Assembly: GCF_014041915.1 (NCBI RefSeq)
Contig: NZ_CP059472.1
Coordinates: 2,046,001-2,110,000 of the forward strand
DNA from: Marnyiella aurantia
GTDB lineage: Bacteria; Bacteroidota; Bacteroidia; Flavobacteriales; Weeksellaceae
DNA length: 64,000 nucleotides
Reading direction: 5' to 3'
The position numbers were made by a program, and so were the translations under genes. Below the pieces are notes generated by a model. That model was given only the letters and a program-made list of their open reading frames with translations. It was not told the origin of the DNA and did no database searches. Positions 29,624-38,677 of the stretch are shown here, in pieces (position 1 is the first letter of the stretch; every line of letters starts with the position of its first letter).

Positions 29624-30571
29624 ATGAGAAAACTATATGCTGTTGTTTGTTTCGCCTTATTTTCCGGCGCGTACCAGGCACAGGAAACATTACCTTATTA
29701 TCAGCAATATCTGTTAGACGGTGATTTTCTTTTTAATCCGGCCCAATACGGTAAAACGGACGATGTGCACGTAAACGCGAACTATCAAAAACAGTATTCC
29801 TCTTTCAGCGAGTCACCTAATGTGCAGTCTGTAGGTCTGCATGCCAATATTTTCGACAGGGTGGGTGCCGGTCTTTCTGTTTTCAGAGATCAGAATGGTC
29901 CTATCAGCGCAGGCGGTATTACTTTGGGTGCGTCCTATTTTATTCCAATCAGTGACGAAGGTACCAGGAAAGACCAATTTTCCTTCGGTACAAGTGTTAC
30001 AGCGTATAATATGAATTTCGATTATACGAAGCTTAATACAGACAGCCCTAACGATCCATTGCTTTCCGGAGAAAACAGCATCTTTATGATGTATGCCAAT
30101 TTCGGTCTTGCCGCAACGTATAAAAATATTTTTGCAGGTGCATCCGTTAATGATATTGCACTAAGCAATGATGAAGCTATCGTAAACAATTACGAGCCTT
30201 CTCCAATTAAGATATTTTTGAATTTGGGTTACGATTGGGAAATTACGGACGGAATTATCATTACTCCTTCCGCGCTTATGAAGCTGGATACCAATTCCTC
30301 TCTTATGCTGGACGGTAACCTAATGGGTACCGTAGCTACAGATTTCAACAGATTCTCTGCCGGAGCAAGTTTCAGATATGTACAGAACAGATTTGATAAC
30401 CAGACTTTAAGTATTGCGCCGGTTGTAAAAGTGAACCTGAATAAAATTATGATTGGGGCTACCTATAACATCGGACTTTCGGATATCGCAGAGTACGGTG
30501 GAAACAGTTTCATGATCGGCTTGGGCTATAACTTCGATAACTTCATTAACGTAAGAGGTTACAGATATTAA
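29624..30571 (+). CDS. PorP/SprF family type IX secretion membrane protein
   Basis: A 315-residue outer-membrane beta-barrel with a signal (AVVCFALFSGAYQAQ), then the family opening LPYYQQYLLDGDFLFNPAQYG and repeating amphipathic strands ending in NVRGYRY, an aromatic C-terminus usual for barrels. The family anchors T9SS substrates or gliding adhesins (SprF for SprB). No large adhesin gene is beside it here, so its specific partner is unknown. It is followed by a terminator. Confidence 0.9.
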   Translation: MRKLYAVVCFALFSGAYQAQETLPYYQQYLLDGDFLFNPAQYGKTDDVHVNANYQKQYSSFSESPNVQSVGLHANIFDRVGAGLSVFRDQNGPISAGGITLGASYFIPISDEGTRKDQFSFGTSVTAYNMNFDYTKLNTDSPNDPLLSGENSIFMMYANFGLAATYKNIFAGASVNDIALSNDEAIVNNYEPSPIKIFLNLGYDWEITDGIIITPSALMKLDTNSSLMLDGNLMGTVATDFNRFSAGASFRYVQNRFDNQTLSIAPVVKVNLNKIMIGATYNIGLSDIAEYGGNSFMIGLGYNFDNFINVRGYRY

Positions 30572-30594
30572 TAAACTACGATTACAATATTTTG

Positions 30595-30621
30595 GAGCTC
30601 CGGTAAACGGAGCTTTTTTTT
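30595..30621 (+). terminator. Terminator abutting the hemW start codon
   Basis: Stem GAGCTCCG/CGGAGCT with loop GTAAA and a seven-T tract (30615-30621) running directly into the ATG at 30622. Confidence 0.85.
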
Positions 30622-31746
30622 ATGATATACCTCCATATACCATTCTGCAAACAAAAGTGCAGTTACTGTAATTTTCACTTTTCCACCTCTTTTCGTGGCA
30701 AAGATGATATGCTGCAAGCCCTCAAAAAAGAACTGCGCCTCCGGAAAGATGAACTGGAGAACAAAACGCTTAAATCACTCTATTTTGGTGGCGGCACACC
30801 CTCCGTCCTTACCGGGGATGAGATTAAAGGATTATTTGATGAAATCCTGAAATATTATTCCTTTGCGGATGATATTGAGATTACCCTTGAAACTAATCCG
30901 GATGACCTTGACGCTGCTTTTGTTAAAGAACTGGCCTCAACACCGGTTAACAGACTGTCTGTCGGTACCCAAAGTTTCTTTGATGAGGACCTGAAGCTCA
31001 TGAACAGAGCGCATAATGCATCTGAAGCAGATGCTTCCATAAAACGCGCCCAGGATTTTGGTTTTGAAAATATTAGTATTGATCTGATTTACGGATCGCC
31101 CACTTCCAGCCTTGTGATGTGGAAGGAAAATCTGAATCGTGCGGTGGCGCTTGAAGTTCCGCATATCTCGTCTTATGCGTTAACTGTGGAGCCTAAGACC
31201 GCGCTGGAAAATTGGGTCAGAACTCAAAAAATCACTGCACCTGCAGAAGAGGAGCAGAACGAGGAGTTCTACTATATGTGTGATTTCCTGAAAAATAATG
31301 GATTTGAACATTATGAGATTTCCAATTTTGCCAAACCCGGATTTCATTCACGACATAATGCCGCTTACTGGCAATACGAACCTTATTTAGGTATAGGTCC
31401 TTCTGCGCATTCCTATGATGGCGGCAGTCGGAGGAGCTGGAACATTGCAAACAATGCGCTTTATGTAAAGAATCTTGAGGCAGCTCGTTTGCCGGCGGAA
31501 TCTGAGATACTAAAGGAAAAGGACCGCTTCAATGAGTTGCTCATGATCGGACTCCGCACTGTGTGGGGAGTAGACATGAAGAAACTTAATGATAGTTTCA
31601 ATCCGGAAATAGTACACCGATTTAGTCTCGACGTTGAAAGTAAAATCAACGAAGGAATTTTGCGGGTTAAAGATAACCGTCTCGTTATTCCGGAAGAACA
31701 CTGGTTTATGGCCGACGGCATCGCCTCTGATCTTTTTATTATATAA
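30622..31746 (+). CDS. hemW: HemW-like radical SAM protein (heme chaperone)
   Basis: A 374-residue radical SAM protein, formerly called coproporphyrinogen III oxidase-like. The [4Fe-4S] motif CKQKCSYC falls at residues 9-16 (IPFCKQKCSYCNFHF), followed by YFGGGTPSVL. Because the cluster motif is so near the N-terminus no later start is possible, so translation begins at the base right after the upstream terminator T tract. HemW family members bind and deliver heme. Confidence 0.93.
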   Translation: MIYLHIPFCKQKCSYCNFHFSTSFRGKDDMLQALKKELRLRKDELENKTLKSLYFGGGTPSVLTGDEIKGLFDEILKYYSFADDIEITLETNPDDLDAAFVKELASTPVNRLSVGTQSFFDEDLKLMNRAHNASEADASIKRAQDFGFENISIDLIYGSPTSSLVMWKENLNRAVALEVPHISSYALTVEPKTALENWVRTQKITAPAEEEQNEEFYYMCDFLKNNGFEHYEISNFAKPGFHSRHNAAYWQYEPYLGIGPSAHSYDGGSRRSWNIANNALYVKNLEAARLPAESEILKEKDRFNELLMIGLRTVWGVDMKKLNDSFNPEIVHRFSLDVESKINEGILRVKDNRLVIPEEHWFMADGIASDLFII

Positions 31747-31793
31747 TGTTAAACTGTTGGTCTGGCAGTCTCTTTATACGTTCAAAAAATCGC

Positions 31794-31801
31794 TATTTTT
31801 G
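31794..31801 (+). promoter_or_regulatory. -7 box TATTTTTG for murI
   Basis: TAnnTTTG match 21 nt before the TTG start at 31822. Confidence 0.5.
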
Positions 31802-31821
31802 CATCAAAATACCCATCAACC

Positions 31822-32652
31822 TTGAAAAAGCAGAAAGAGGACTACTCCCATCTTGAGGCCGGTCAGCCAATTGGAATTTTTGATTCAGGCGTTGGAGGGC
31901 TTACGGTTGCACGTGAAATAAAGCGCATGCTTCCGCATGAAAACCTCATTTATTTTGGTGATACCAAGCATCTGCCGTATGGCGATAAATCCCGCGAGGC
32001 CATCATTGGATATTCAACAAAAATCACAGACTTCCTGCTTCAGAATAACTGCAAAGCCATTGTGGTGGCCTGCAATACGGCCACAGCCAATGCTCTGAAC
32101 CAGGTTTTGGAACGGGTGGACGGAAAGATTCCGGTGATCGATGTCATCCATCCTGTTGCCGAGAAAGTTGCTTATGAAATACATAATAACGTGGGCGTTA
32201 TAGCCACCAAAGCTACTGTAAGTTCCGGTCTTTACCGTAAAAGTATCCGCAAGCATAATAAATATATTAAAGTGGATGAACTGGCAACTCCGCTGCTGGT
32301 TCCTGCTATTGAAGAGGGATTCAGGAACCATCCTATTACCAATGCCATTATTTATAACTATCTAAGCAACAGTAAACTTAAAAACATAGAGACCCTAATC
32401 CTGGGCTGCACGCATTATCCGCTCCTAATGGCCGAAATAAAGCAGTTTTATGGCAACCGCGTTCGGGTCATTGATTCACCAAGTATTGTAGCCACACAAC
32501 TGAAGCATATTCTGGATAAACACGAGTTGCTGAACAGTAATAACGGTACTCCCGTCTACGAGTTTTTCGTATCTGATCTGACTAAGAATTTTGAGAAGAT
32601 CTCCAAAAAAATCTTTGGTAATTCAATTAAGCTTGAACTAAAAGTGCTTTAA
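31822..32652 (+). CDS. murI: Glutamate racemase
   Basis: It provides D-glutamate for peptidoglycan. The 276-residue protein has both catalytic cysteine motifs, VACNTATANA and LGCTHYPLL, plus the N-terminal FDSGVGGLTVAREI. The start codon is TTG (LKKQKEDYS as read): no ATG or GTG exists between the predicted transcription start and the DSGVGG motif. A strong terminator follows. The gene stands alone, with hemW upstream. Confidence 0.94.
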   Translation: MKKQKEDYSHLEAGQPIGIFDSGVGGLTVAREIKRMLPHENLIYFGDTKHLPYGDKSREAIIGYSTKITDFLLQNNCKAIVVACNTATANALNQVLERVDGKIPVIDVIHPVAEKVAYEIHNNVGVIATKATVSSGLYRKSIRKHNKYIKVDELATPLLVPAIEEGFRNHPITNAIIYNYLSNSKLKNIETLILGCTHYPLLMAEIKQFYGNRVRVIDSPSIVATQLKHILDKHELLNSNNGTPVYEFFVSDLTKNFEKISKKIFGNSIKLELKVL

Positions 32653-32655
32653 ATG

Positions 32656-32698
32656 ATAAGCGGGGAAATGTTTACACATCTCCCCGCTTATTTTTTTC
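32656..32698. terminator. Bidirectional terminator after murI
   Basis: Stem ATAAGCGGGG/CCCCGCTTAT extended by near-complementary inner bases, with T7 on the plus strand. Confidence 0.88.
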
Positions 32699-32712
32699 CG
32701 GTTTAAAAGTTA

Positions 32713-34260
32713 TTATTTCTTTTTCAAGTCCAGGTCTTCAAAGTCGAAACTGAAGTCTGTAATGTCGGAAATTGGTTTCAGTGTTGCACTCTGTGCTTTG
32801 CCGTTTTCGTCCAGGTTGAAGTTCATAAAGGCGTCGGCGTCATAACTTCGGTCGTCCCACTTCACGATCATCACATTCGGAGTATAAGGGATCAGTTCAC
32901 CTTTAAGGCGTGGCGAGTTCTGACAAACAATTCTGAATGTCTTTCCGTCGTGACTGAGGTTTACATCACCAAACCATTTGTCATTATAGGTGCCTGTAAT
33001 CTGTTCGGGTTTGATTTGCTGGTTTTTCTGCTTTGCAAAGGCTTCTGATTTTGCAAATACCTCTTTCTTACCTTTTTCTATGTCCGCATTGTATTTCGCC
33101 ATACGGTCTCCATGCATTTTCAGCCAGTTCTGGTCGGGCATTCCCAGGTAAGAATCCTTCACGGTATTCGTAATGGTACTGAAGGCGGCGCCGCTCTGTT
33201 GGTTGGTTAGTACCACAATACCCAGTTTCAAATCGGGAATCAGCGTAAACTGAGTTACTGTACCTATCAGTCCACCGGTATGATACACCTGCTTATGACC
33301 CTTTACATCTGTAAGGAACCATCCCAAGCCATATCCTGCAAAATTGGAATTATAGGTGTTCTTAAGCGCTACAGGTGTTGAGATCTGAAGATTCCACAGT
33401 TGCTGTATCTGCTTATCCGAAACCAGTTTTTTACCGTCTTTGGTGGTGAAGCCGTTCATTAGGAAATCGGCCCACGTCATCATATCTGTTATGTTGCTGA
33501 TGATACCGCCGGCAGCATTAGCGGTCTCGTTCCAGTCATGCGGAACCATAACTGCTTTACCGTCCACCGGTGCGTGGGCATCAATAATATTTGATACACC
33601 TGCCTTTTTAGCGCGGCTATAGGATCCGTAGCTGGCATTCATCCCCACTGGCTTCAGGATTCTCTGTTCAATGAATTCTGCCCACGTCAGGCCCGAAATA
33701 CGGGTGATTACCTCTCCGGCAACAATGAACATTATATTATTATAGTCCAGCGTGGATCGGAAACGGTTTTCTGGTTTCAGATACCTTACGTTATGCACTA
33801 TATCCTTTACTGTAAGGTTTCCACCTTCCGGGAAGAACATAAGGTCGCCCTGGCCAAGCCCCAGTCCGGTGCGGTGGGTAACAAGGTCTTTTATTGTAAC
33901 CTCCTGGGTAAGATAGGGATCGTACATCTGGAATTCCGGGATGTATTTGGTTACTTTATCATCCCAGTTCAGTTTGCCCTCATCTGCCAGGATGGCGAGT
34001 GCCGTGCCGGTAAATCCCTTGGAATTGGAGGCAATGCCCACCAGCGTATTCTGGTCCATTGACTTGCCGGTAGCAAGTGAGCTAACACCGAAACCTTTGG
34101 CGTAAACTATTTTACCATCTTTTATGATTCCGACAGACATTCCGGGTACATCGAAAGTCTTTAGAGTATTTTGAATGAGTTCATCCAGTTTTTTTTCTTC
34201 CACCTGCCCAAAGGAGAGTAGGGAAAGTAGGATAAGCAGAAAGGAAAAGTTCTTCTTCAT
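32713..34260 (-). CDS. Secreted serine hydrolase, class C beta-lactamase fold
   Basis: A 515-residue exported protein with signal MKKNFSFLLILLSLLSFGQ. The penicillin-binding-like domain has the SxxK nucleophile in GIASNSKGFTG, YxN as LDYNNIMF and a late HTGG (VYHTGGLIGT). The last 100 residues form a DUF3471-like beta domain. Family members include D-aminopeptidases, esterases and class C beta-lactamase relatives, so resistance should not be assumed. The start at 34260 is favoured by a TATCTTTG box at 34276-34283, which lies across the alternative start. Confidence 0.88.
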   Translation of the reverse strand: MKKNFSFLLILLSLLSFGQVEEKKLDELIQNTLKTFDVPGMSVGIIKDGKIVYAKGFGVSSLATGKSMDQNTLVGIASNSKGFTGTALAILADEGKLNWDDKVTKYIPEFQMYDPYLTQEVTIKDLVTHRTGLGLGQGDLMFFPEGGNLTVKDIVHNVRYLKPENRFRSTLDYNNIMFIVAGEVITRISGLTWAEFIEQRILKPVGMNASYGSYSRAKKAGVSNIIDAHAPVDGKAVMVPHDWNETANAAGGIISNITDMMTWADFLMNGFTTKDGKKLVSDKQIQQLWNLQISTPVALKNTYNSNFAGYGLGWFLTDVKGHKQVYHTGGLIGTVTQFTLIPDLKLGIVVLTNQQSGAAFSTITNTVKDSYLGMPDQNWLKMHGDRMAKYNADIEKGKKEVFAKSEAFAKQKNQQIKPEQITGTYNDKWFGDVNLSHDGKTFRIVCQNSPRLKGELIPYTPNVMIVKWDDRSYDADAFMNFNLDENGKAQSATLKPISDITDFSFDFEDLDLKKK

Positions 34261-34275
34261 TGATAATAATTTTCT

Positions 34276-34283
34276 CAAAGATA
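34276..34283 (-). promoter_or_regulatory. -7 box TATCTTTG for the serine hydrolase
   Basis: TAnnTTTG on the minus strand, 16 nt before the start at 34260. Confidence 0.55.
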
Positions 34284-34428
34284 AAGGAATTCTTGAACAT
34301 TCAAATCAACCAAAATTAATGTTACAGCCAATAGGTATGTCCAGGGTTATGTTATTATTTCAACAGCAACCTGGCACTATTAGCATTTTTTAACCTTTCT
34401 GCATTCGGCAGGTTTTGACCGAAAACCT

Positions 34429-34436
34429 TAACTTTG
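34429..34436 (+). promoter_or_regulatory. -7 box TAACTTTG for UMP synthase
   Basis: TAnnTTTG match 19 nt before the ATG at 34455. Confidence 0.5.
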
Positions 34437-34454
34437 TAAGAAAGTAAATTATCA

Positions 34455-35813
34455 ATGGAAAGTAAGAAAGAATTTTTTCTGGAATGTTATAAGCTCGGCA
34501 TCATTAAATTTGGAAGGTTCACCCTTAAAAGTGGCATCGAAAGTCCTTTTTACGTGGATTTAAGACCATTGGCTTCCGACCCGAAGATCTTAAAACACCT
34601 GGCGAACTATCTTCTGGATATGCTTCCGCTTGATAATTTCGACCTTATTTGCGGCGTTCCTTATGCCGCGCTTCCAATGGCTACGGCTATGTCCCTGGAA
34701 AGTTATATTCCACTGATCATCAAACGTAAGGAAGCCAAGGATTACGGCACCAAGAAGATGATTGAGGGCATCTTTACCCAAGGTCAGAACTGCCTTTTGG
34801 TTGAAGATGTAATTACCAGCGGAAAATCTTTGCTTGAGACCATCCCCGAAATTGAGAACGAGGGTATTTCGGTGTCAGACATTGTTGTGGTTCTGGACAG
34901 GCAGCAGGGCGGTAAGGAACTTCTGGAATCTAAAGGATACCGCGTTCACACACTGTTTACCATTTCCGAAGTCTGTGGGATGCTGAAGGAAGAAGGCCAC
35001 CTGAGCAACGACGAAGTCCTGAGAATAAGTGACTTCCTGCAAGGTAATGAAGTGAAATTTGAAGACAAAAAAAGACTGTCATACGCTCAGAAACTGGATG
35101 TTGCCGAGCATTCCGTGGCCAGAAGACTCCTCGAAACCGCCATTGCAAAGCAGACTAACCTTATCGCGTCCGCTGATGTAATGACCACCGCAGAGCTTTT
35201 AGATCTGGCTGATAAAGTAGGGCCGCATATTGTAGCACTTAAAACCCATATCGATATCATCACCGATTTCGACCCTGATTCCACCATACTTCCGCTGAAG
35301 GATCTTGCTGCCAAACACAATTTCATGCTGATGGAAGACCGTAAGTTTGCGGATATCGGAAATACTCAGGAACTGCAGTTCTCTTATGGGATTTACAAGA
35401 TTTCCAACTGGGCCGATTTTGTGACTTCACAGGTGATCGGTGGTTACGACTCACTGAACTGCTTCCGAAACGTTGGAGTAGTGGCCATCCTTGGAATGTC
35501 ATCAAAAGGTACACTTACCGACGCGGCTTATCAGGCAGAGGCCCTGAAAGTAGCACAGTCGCATCCAAACGTGATTGGTGGTGTTTCCCAAAAACAGATA
35601 CCGGAAGAACTTCTTCTCTTTACACCCGGCGTAAGTATTGCTGAGACAGGTGATGGAAAAGGTCAGCAGTATAACACACCGGAGAAGGTGTTTGCCGACC
35701 TGCAAACGGATTTTATTATCGTTGGACGCGGTATTTACAAAGCCGATCATCCCGAAGCTGCGGCACTGAACTATAAAATTGCCGGCTGGAATGCTTATAC
35801 CGCAAGTTTGTAA
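34455..35813 (+). CDS. pyrF: Bifunctional UMP synthase (OPRT-OMPDC fusion)
   Basis: It catalyses the last two steps of UMP synthesis in one chain. Residues 1-200 are orotate phosphoribosyltransferase (GRFTLKSGIESPFYVDLR; PRPP loop LLVEDVITSGKS). Residues about 210-452 are orotidine-5'-phosphate decarboxylase of the eukaryotic type: ALKTHIDIITDFD and the catalytic DRKFADIGNT (DxKxxD), ending with FIIVGRGIY. Most bacteria have separate pyrE and pyrF, and their PyrF is of a different subgroup. The domain order is the animal/plant one. It is flanked by its own -7 box and a terminator. Confidence 0.94.
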   Translation: MESKKEFFLECYKLGIIKFGRFTLKSGIESPFYVDLRPLASDPKILKHLANYLLDMLPLDNFDLICGVPYAALPMATAMSLESYIPLIIKRKEAKDYGTKKMIEGIFTQGQNCLLVEDVITSGKSLLETIPEIENEGISVSDIVVVLDRQQGGKELLESKGYRVHTLFTISEVCGMLKEEGHLSNDEVLRISDFLQGNEVKFEDKKRLSYAQKLDVAEHSVARRLLETAIAKQTNLIASADVMTTAELLDLADKVGPHIVALKTHIDIITDFDPDSTILPLKDLAAKHNFMLMEDRKFADIGNTQELQFSYGIYKISNWADFVTSQVIGGYDSLNCFRNVGVVAILGMSSKGTLTDAAYQAEALKVAQSHPNVIGGVSQKQIPEELLLFTPGVSIAETGDGKGQQYNTPEKVFADLQTDFIIVGRGIYKADHPEAAALNYKIAGWNAYTASL

Positions 35814-35839
35814 AAAGGTTTTTTAACAAAAAGTATAAG

Positions 35840-35869
35840 GCTGCGAAATTGGATTCCGCAGCTTTTTTT
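35840..35869. terminator. Terminator after UMP synthase
   Basis: Stem GCTGCG/CGCAGC extended by AAT/ATT, then T7. It reaches the stop of the convergent ABC gene. Confidence 0.82.
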
Positions 35870-36821
35870 ATAACCGCTCTGACTGCTCAATAAAGTGAAG
35901 ATTAACTGTGCCACTCAGCGCATGATCAGTGTAAATAACAAGAGGTATGCTGTCAATCATGACGCGGTTCCAGTAAGAGCTGCCCGCAAACCGGCTTTCA
36001 AGCACCTTTGCGGGTTCGCCCTGTGCAGCGACCTTGATCTGATGAGGATACCAAAGATGACGGCCTAACTTCAGCGAATCTTTCTCCGCATCTGTCAGCA
36101 CATTCACTTCGCCAAAGAGCTTTGCTACATAAGAATTGTACGGATTCAAGTAAGTTTCCTTCGGACTGTCATTCTGTATCAGCCTTCCGTCCTGCAACAC
36201 GGTAATGCGGTCCAGCCACGGCATTACTTCCTGTATCTCATGGGTAGAGATGATGAGCGACAGATTATTTTGTTTTACGAAGTTGAAAAGTCGCTCCCGT
36301 AATTCAATCTTCCGGGAAAAATCCAGGTTGCTGAAGGGTTCATCCAGTAAAAGGAGTTTTGGAAGTACCGACAGTGCCCGGGCAATAGCAACGCGCTGCT
36401 GCTGTCCGCCGCTCAGGAACTGTGGTTTTATATCAGCAAAATCTTCCATGCCTACCACTTTCAGCAACTCATGTACTCTCATTTTTTTTTCGTGAAGGTT
36501 TATGTTCGAAATAAACTTCCCCACATTTTCTGATACCGTGGAGTAGGGCATCAGGTCGTAGGTTTGTGCCACGAACTTCATGTCTTTTTCGCCGGGCACC
36601 AGGTTTCCCTTTGGGCCCATCAGGCGGGTTCCGTTCAAAAGGATTTGCCCATCTTCCCAATCCAGCAGACCATAAATAAGGTTTAGGAGTGTGGATTTGC
36701 CACAGCCACTTTCGCCAGCCAGCGCAATGATTTGGCCTTCATCAATGCTGATGCTGAGATTGTTGAATAATTTCTTATTTGGAGTATATGAAAAGTGGAG
36801 GTTCTTTACTTGCAGGAGCAT
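35868..36821 (-). CDS. ABC transporter ATP-binding protein
   Basis: A 317-residue nucleotide-binding subunit: Walker A GESGCGKST at residues 36-44, Q-loop FVAQTYDLMPY, signature LSGGQQQRVAIARAL, Walker B LLLLDEPFSNLD and H-loop STHEIQEV. A 100-residue C-terminal extension after the ATPase may be a TOBE-like regulatory fold. No permease or binding protein is adjacent, so the substrate is unknown; it resembles the Fe/polyamine/sulfate importer group. The promoter box lies 6 nt before the ATG. Confidence 0.88.
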   Translation of the reverse strand: MLLQVKNLHFSYTPNKKLFNNLSISIDEGQIIALAGESGCGKSTLLNLIYGLLDWEDGQILLNGTRLMGPKGNLVPGEKDMKFVAQTYDLMPYSTVSENVGKFISNINLHEKKMRVHELLKVVGMEDFADIKPQFLSGGQQQRVAIARALSVLPKLLLLDEPFSNLDFSRKIELRERLFNFVKQNNLSLIISTHEIQEVMPWLDRITVLQDGRLIQNDSPKETYLNPYNSYVAKLFGEVNVLTDAEKDSLKLGRHLWYPHQIKVAAQGEPAKVLESRFAGSSYWNRVMIDSIPLVIYTDHALSGTVNLHFIEQSERL

Positions 36822-36826
36822 GGCAG

Positions 36827-36834
36827 CAAAATTA
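36827..36834 (-). promoter_or_regulatory. -7 box TAATTTTG at leaderless distance (ABC gene)
   Basis: TAnnTTTG on the minus strand. Its G is 6 nt before the A of the ATG at 36821, where transcription would be expected to start. Confidence 0.5.
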
Positions 36835-36900
36835 GGTTTTTTCGCGGTTAAATTATATTTTCTTAGTTTAGCGTAAATGTAATTAATTAAAGACTAGCCT

Positions 36901-37560
36901 ATGACATCTAAATTTCTATCGCCTTTCTTTGCAGCCCTGATATTGGGTACAGCAGCTGTTTCCTGCGGAAAGGATAAACCTGTGACCAGTGAAACCTCTG
37001 AAGTGGCTACCACACGTGACGGACAGGTTTATGTTATTGACACCATGAACAGCCGTATTGAATGGAAAGGCTTCAAGGTGTTAAAATCTGAAAATACCAG
37101 TCATTTTGGAACTATAAAATTTGAGACTGGCGATGTAACTGTGAAAGACGGACAGCTTGAAAGCGGAAAATTTGTTGCAGATATGACCTCTCTGGATAAT
37201 GTTGATCTCCAAAGTGATGCCGAACAGAAAGCTAAGCTTGAAGGTCATTTGAAATCCGGTGACTTCTTCGAGGTTGAAAAATTCCCCACTGCTTCCTACG
37301 AAATTACTAAAGTATCACCATTGGCTGAAGGTGATTACAATACGCTGCTTGAAGGGAATCTCACCATCAAAGGTATAACTAAACCGGTGAAATTCAATGC
37401 AAATGTTGCAGTGAGCCAGGGTGAAGTTTCAATAGCTACCGAACCTACGGACATTATGCGCGAAGATTATGGTGTGAAGTTTCAAATGCCGGTACAAAAT
37501 GGTCTTATTAAAAATGAAGTAAACGTCCAGATCCGCATCAAGGCAATGGAGCAGAAATAG
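36901..37560 (+). CDS. YceI family lipoprotein
   Basis: A 219-residue protein with signal FFAALILGTAAVSC (lipobox Cys near 22), then a YceI lipocalin-like barrel from about residue 45: IDTMNSRIEWKGFK, FVADMTSLDN and LKSGDFFEVEKFPTASYEI. YceI proteins bind isoprenoid or other lipids; its cargo is unknown. A second YceI gene lies at 52633, of the soluble secreted type, so the two are separate paralogues. A terminator follows at 37582. Confidence 0.9.
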   Translation: MTSKFLSPFFAALILGTAAVSCGKDKPVTSETSEVATTRDGQVYVIDTMNSRIEWKGFKVLKSENTSHFGTIKFETGDVTVKDGQLESGKFVADMTSLDNVDLQSDAEQKAKLEGHLKSGDFFEVEKFPTASYEITKVSPLAEGDYNTLLEGNLTIKGITKPVKFNANVAVSQGEVSIATEPTDIMREDYGVKFQMPVQNGLIKNEVNVQIRIKAMEQK

Positions 37561-37581
37561 TATCCACATGATTGTTTACAG

Positions 37582-37612
37582 GCAGGGCGCGATATTCGTG
37601 CCCTGCTTTTTT
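37582..37612 (+). terminator. Terminator after the YceI lipoprotein
   Basis: Stem GCAGGGC/GCCCTGC with an 11-nt loop and a T6 tract. Confidence 0.82.
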
Positions 37613-37630
37613 ACTTTGTCCTGAATGTTG

Positions 37631-37638
37631 TAAATTTG
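37631..37638 (+). promoter_or_regulatory. -7 box TAAATTTG for pheS
   Basis: TAnnTTTG match 24 nt before the ATG at 37662; it rules out the longer frame start at 37572. Confidence 0.55.
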
Positions 37639-37661
37639 CACCATTAAGAAAAACGACGATA

Positions 37662-38672
37662 ATGTTTGATGACATTGACCAGCTGCTGCAAGAGGTAAGC
37701 TCATTCACCTCATCCGGAAAGGAGGAAACTGAACAGTTTCGCCTTCGCTTTAACGGGAAGAAGGGAATCCTGAACGATCTGTTCGAGAAGTTTAAGGAGG
37801 TACCCAGTGACCGGAAGAAGGAATACGGCCAGCGGATTAATTCGCTGAAGCAGGCGGTAGCCGCCAAGCTGGATGAACTGAAAAATGAAGGAGAAACTGT
37901 AACTGCAGCGGATAAAGAAGATCTTACGCGTCCCGGTTTTCCGCTGGAAATGGGTACTAGACACCCTATCAGCATTGTAAAACACAGGATCAATGACATC
38001 TTCCGTTCCATAGGTTTCGCCATTGCCGAGGGACCTGAGATTGAAGACGACTGGCATAATTTCTCAGCACTTAATATGCCTGAATACCACCCGGCCAGGG
38101 ATATGCAGGATACGTTTTTCATTGAACAGAATCCCGATGTACTTTTGCGTACACATACCTCTTCCGTACAGATCCGCTATATGGAAAACAACGAGCCTCC
38201 AATCAGAATACTGGCACCGGGCCGTGTGTTCCGGAACGAAGCTGTGTCTGCAAGGTCACACTGTATTTTTCACCAGGTTGAAGGTTTGTATATTGACGAA
38301 AACGTAAGTTTTGCCGATATGAAACAGACCATTCAGTATTTTACCACAGAACTTTTCGGAAAATCCAAAATCCGCATGAGACCGTCTTATTTTCCCTTCA
38401 CTGAACCAAGTGCCGAGGTTGACGTATACTGGGGACTGAACAGTGAGACCGATTACCGGATTACTAAAGGTACCGGCTGGCTGGAAATTATGGGTTGCGG
38501 TATGGTGGATCCTGCCGTGCTTTCCAATGTAAACATTGACCCGGAGAAATATTCCGGTTATGCTTTCGGTATGGGTATAGAAAGAATCGTGATGCTTCTT
38601 TATCAGATTGGCGACATCCGCCTCTTCTTTGAGAATGACAAACGTATGCTGGATCAGTTCAAATCGATATAA
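37662..38672 (+). CDS. pheS: Phenylalanine--tRNA ligase alpha subunit
   Basis: The catalytic alpha subunit of the (alpha-beta)2 synthetase. At 336 residues it is full length. It has an N-terminal coiled coil (about 1-85), then motif 1 GTRHPISIV, motif 2 RVFRNEAVSARSHCIFHQVEG and motif 3 GYAFGMGIERIVMLLY. The ATG at 37662 gives the family start MFDDIDQLLQEV; the longer frame begins inside the upstream terminator. pheT is not in this window. Confidence 0.97.
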   Translation: MFDDIDQLLQEVSSFTSSGKEETEQFRLRFNGKKGILNDLFEKFKEVPSDRKKEYGQRINSLKQAVAAKLDELKNEGETVTAADKEDLTRPGFPLEMGTRHPISIVKHRINDIFRSIGFAIAEGPEIEDDWHNFSALNMPEYHPARDMQDTFFIEQNPDVLLRTHTSSVQIRYMENNEPPIRILAPGRVFRNEAVSARSHCIFHQVEGLYIDENVSFADMKQTIQYFTTELFGKSKIRMRPSYFPFTEPSAEVDVYWGLNSETDYRITKGTGWLEIMGCGMVDPAVLSNVNIDPEKYSGYAFGMGIERIVMLLYQIGDIRLFFENDKRMLDQFKSI

Positions 38673-38677
38673 ACAGA

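Noticed and set aside
32713-34260. Antibiotic-resistance beta-lactamase
   Set aside because: The SxxK/YxN fold is shared by many esterases and peptidases, and the DUF3471-like tail points to a general serine hydrolase.
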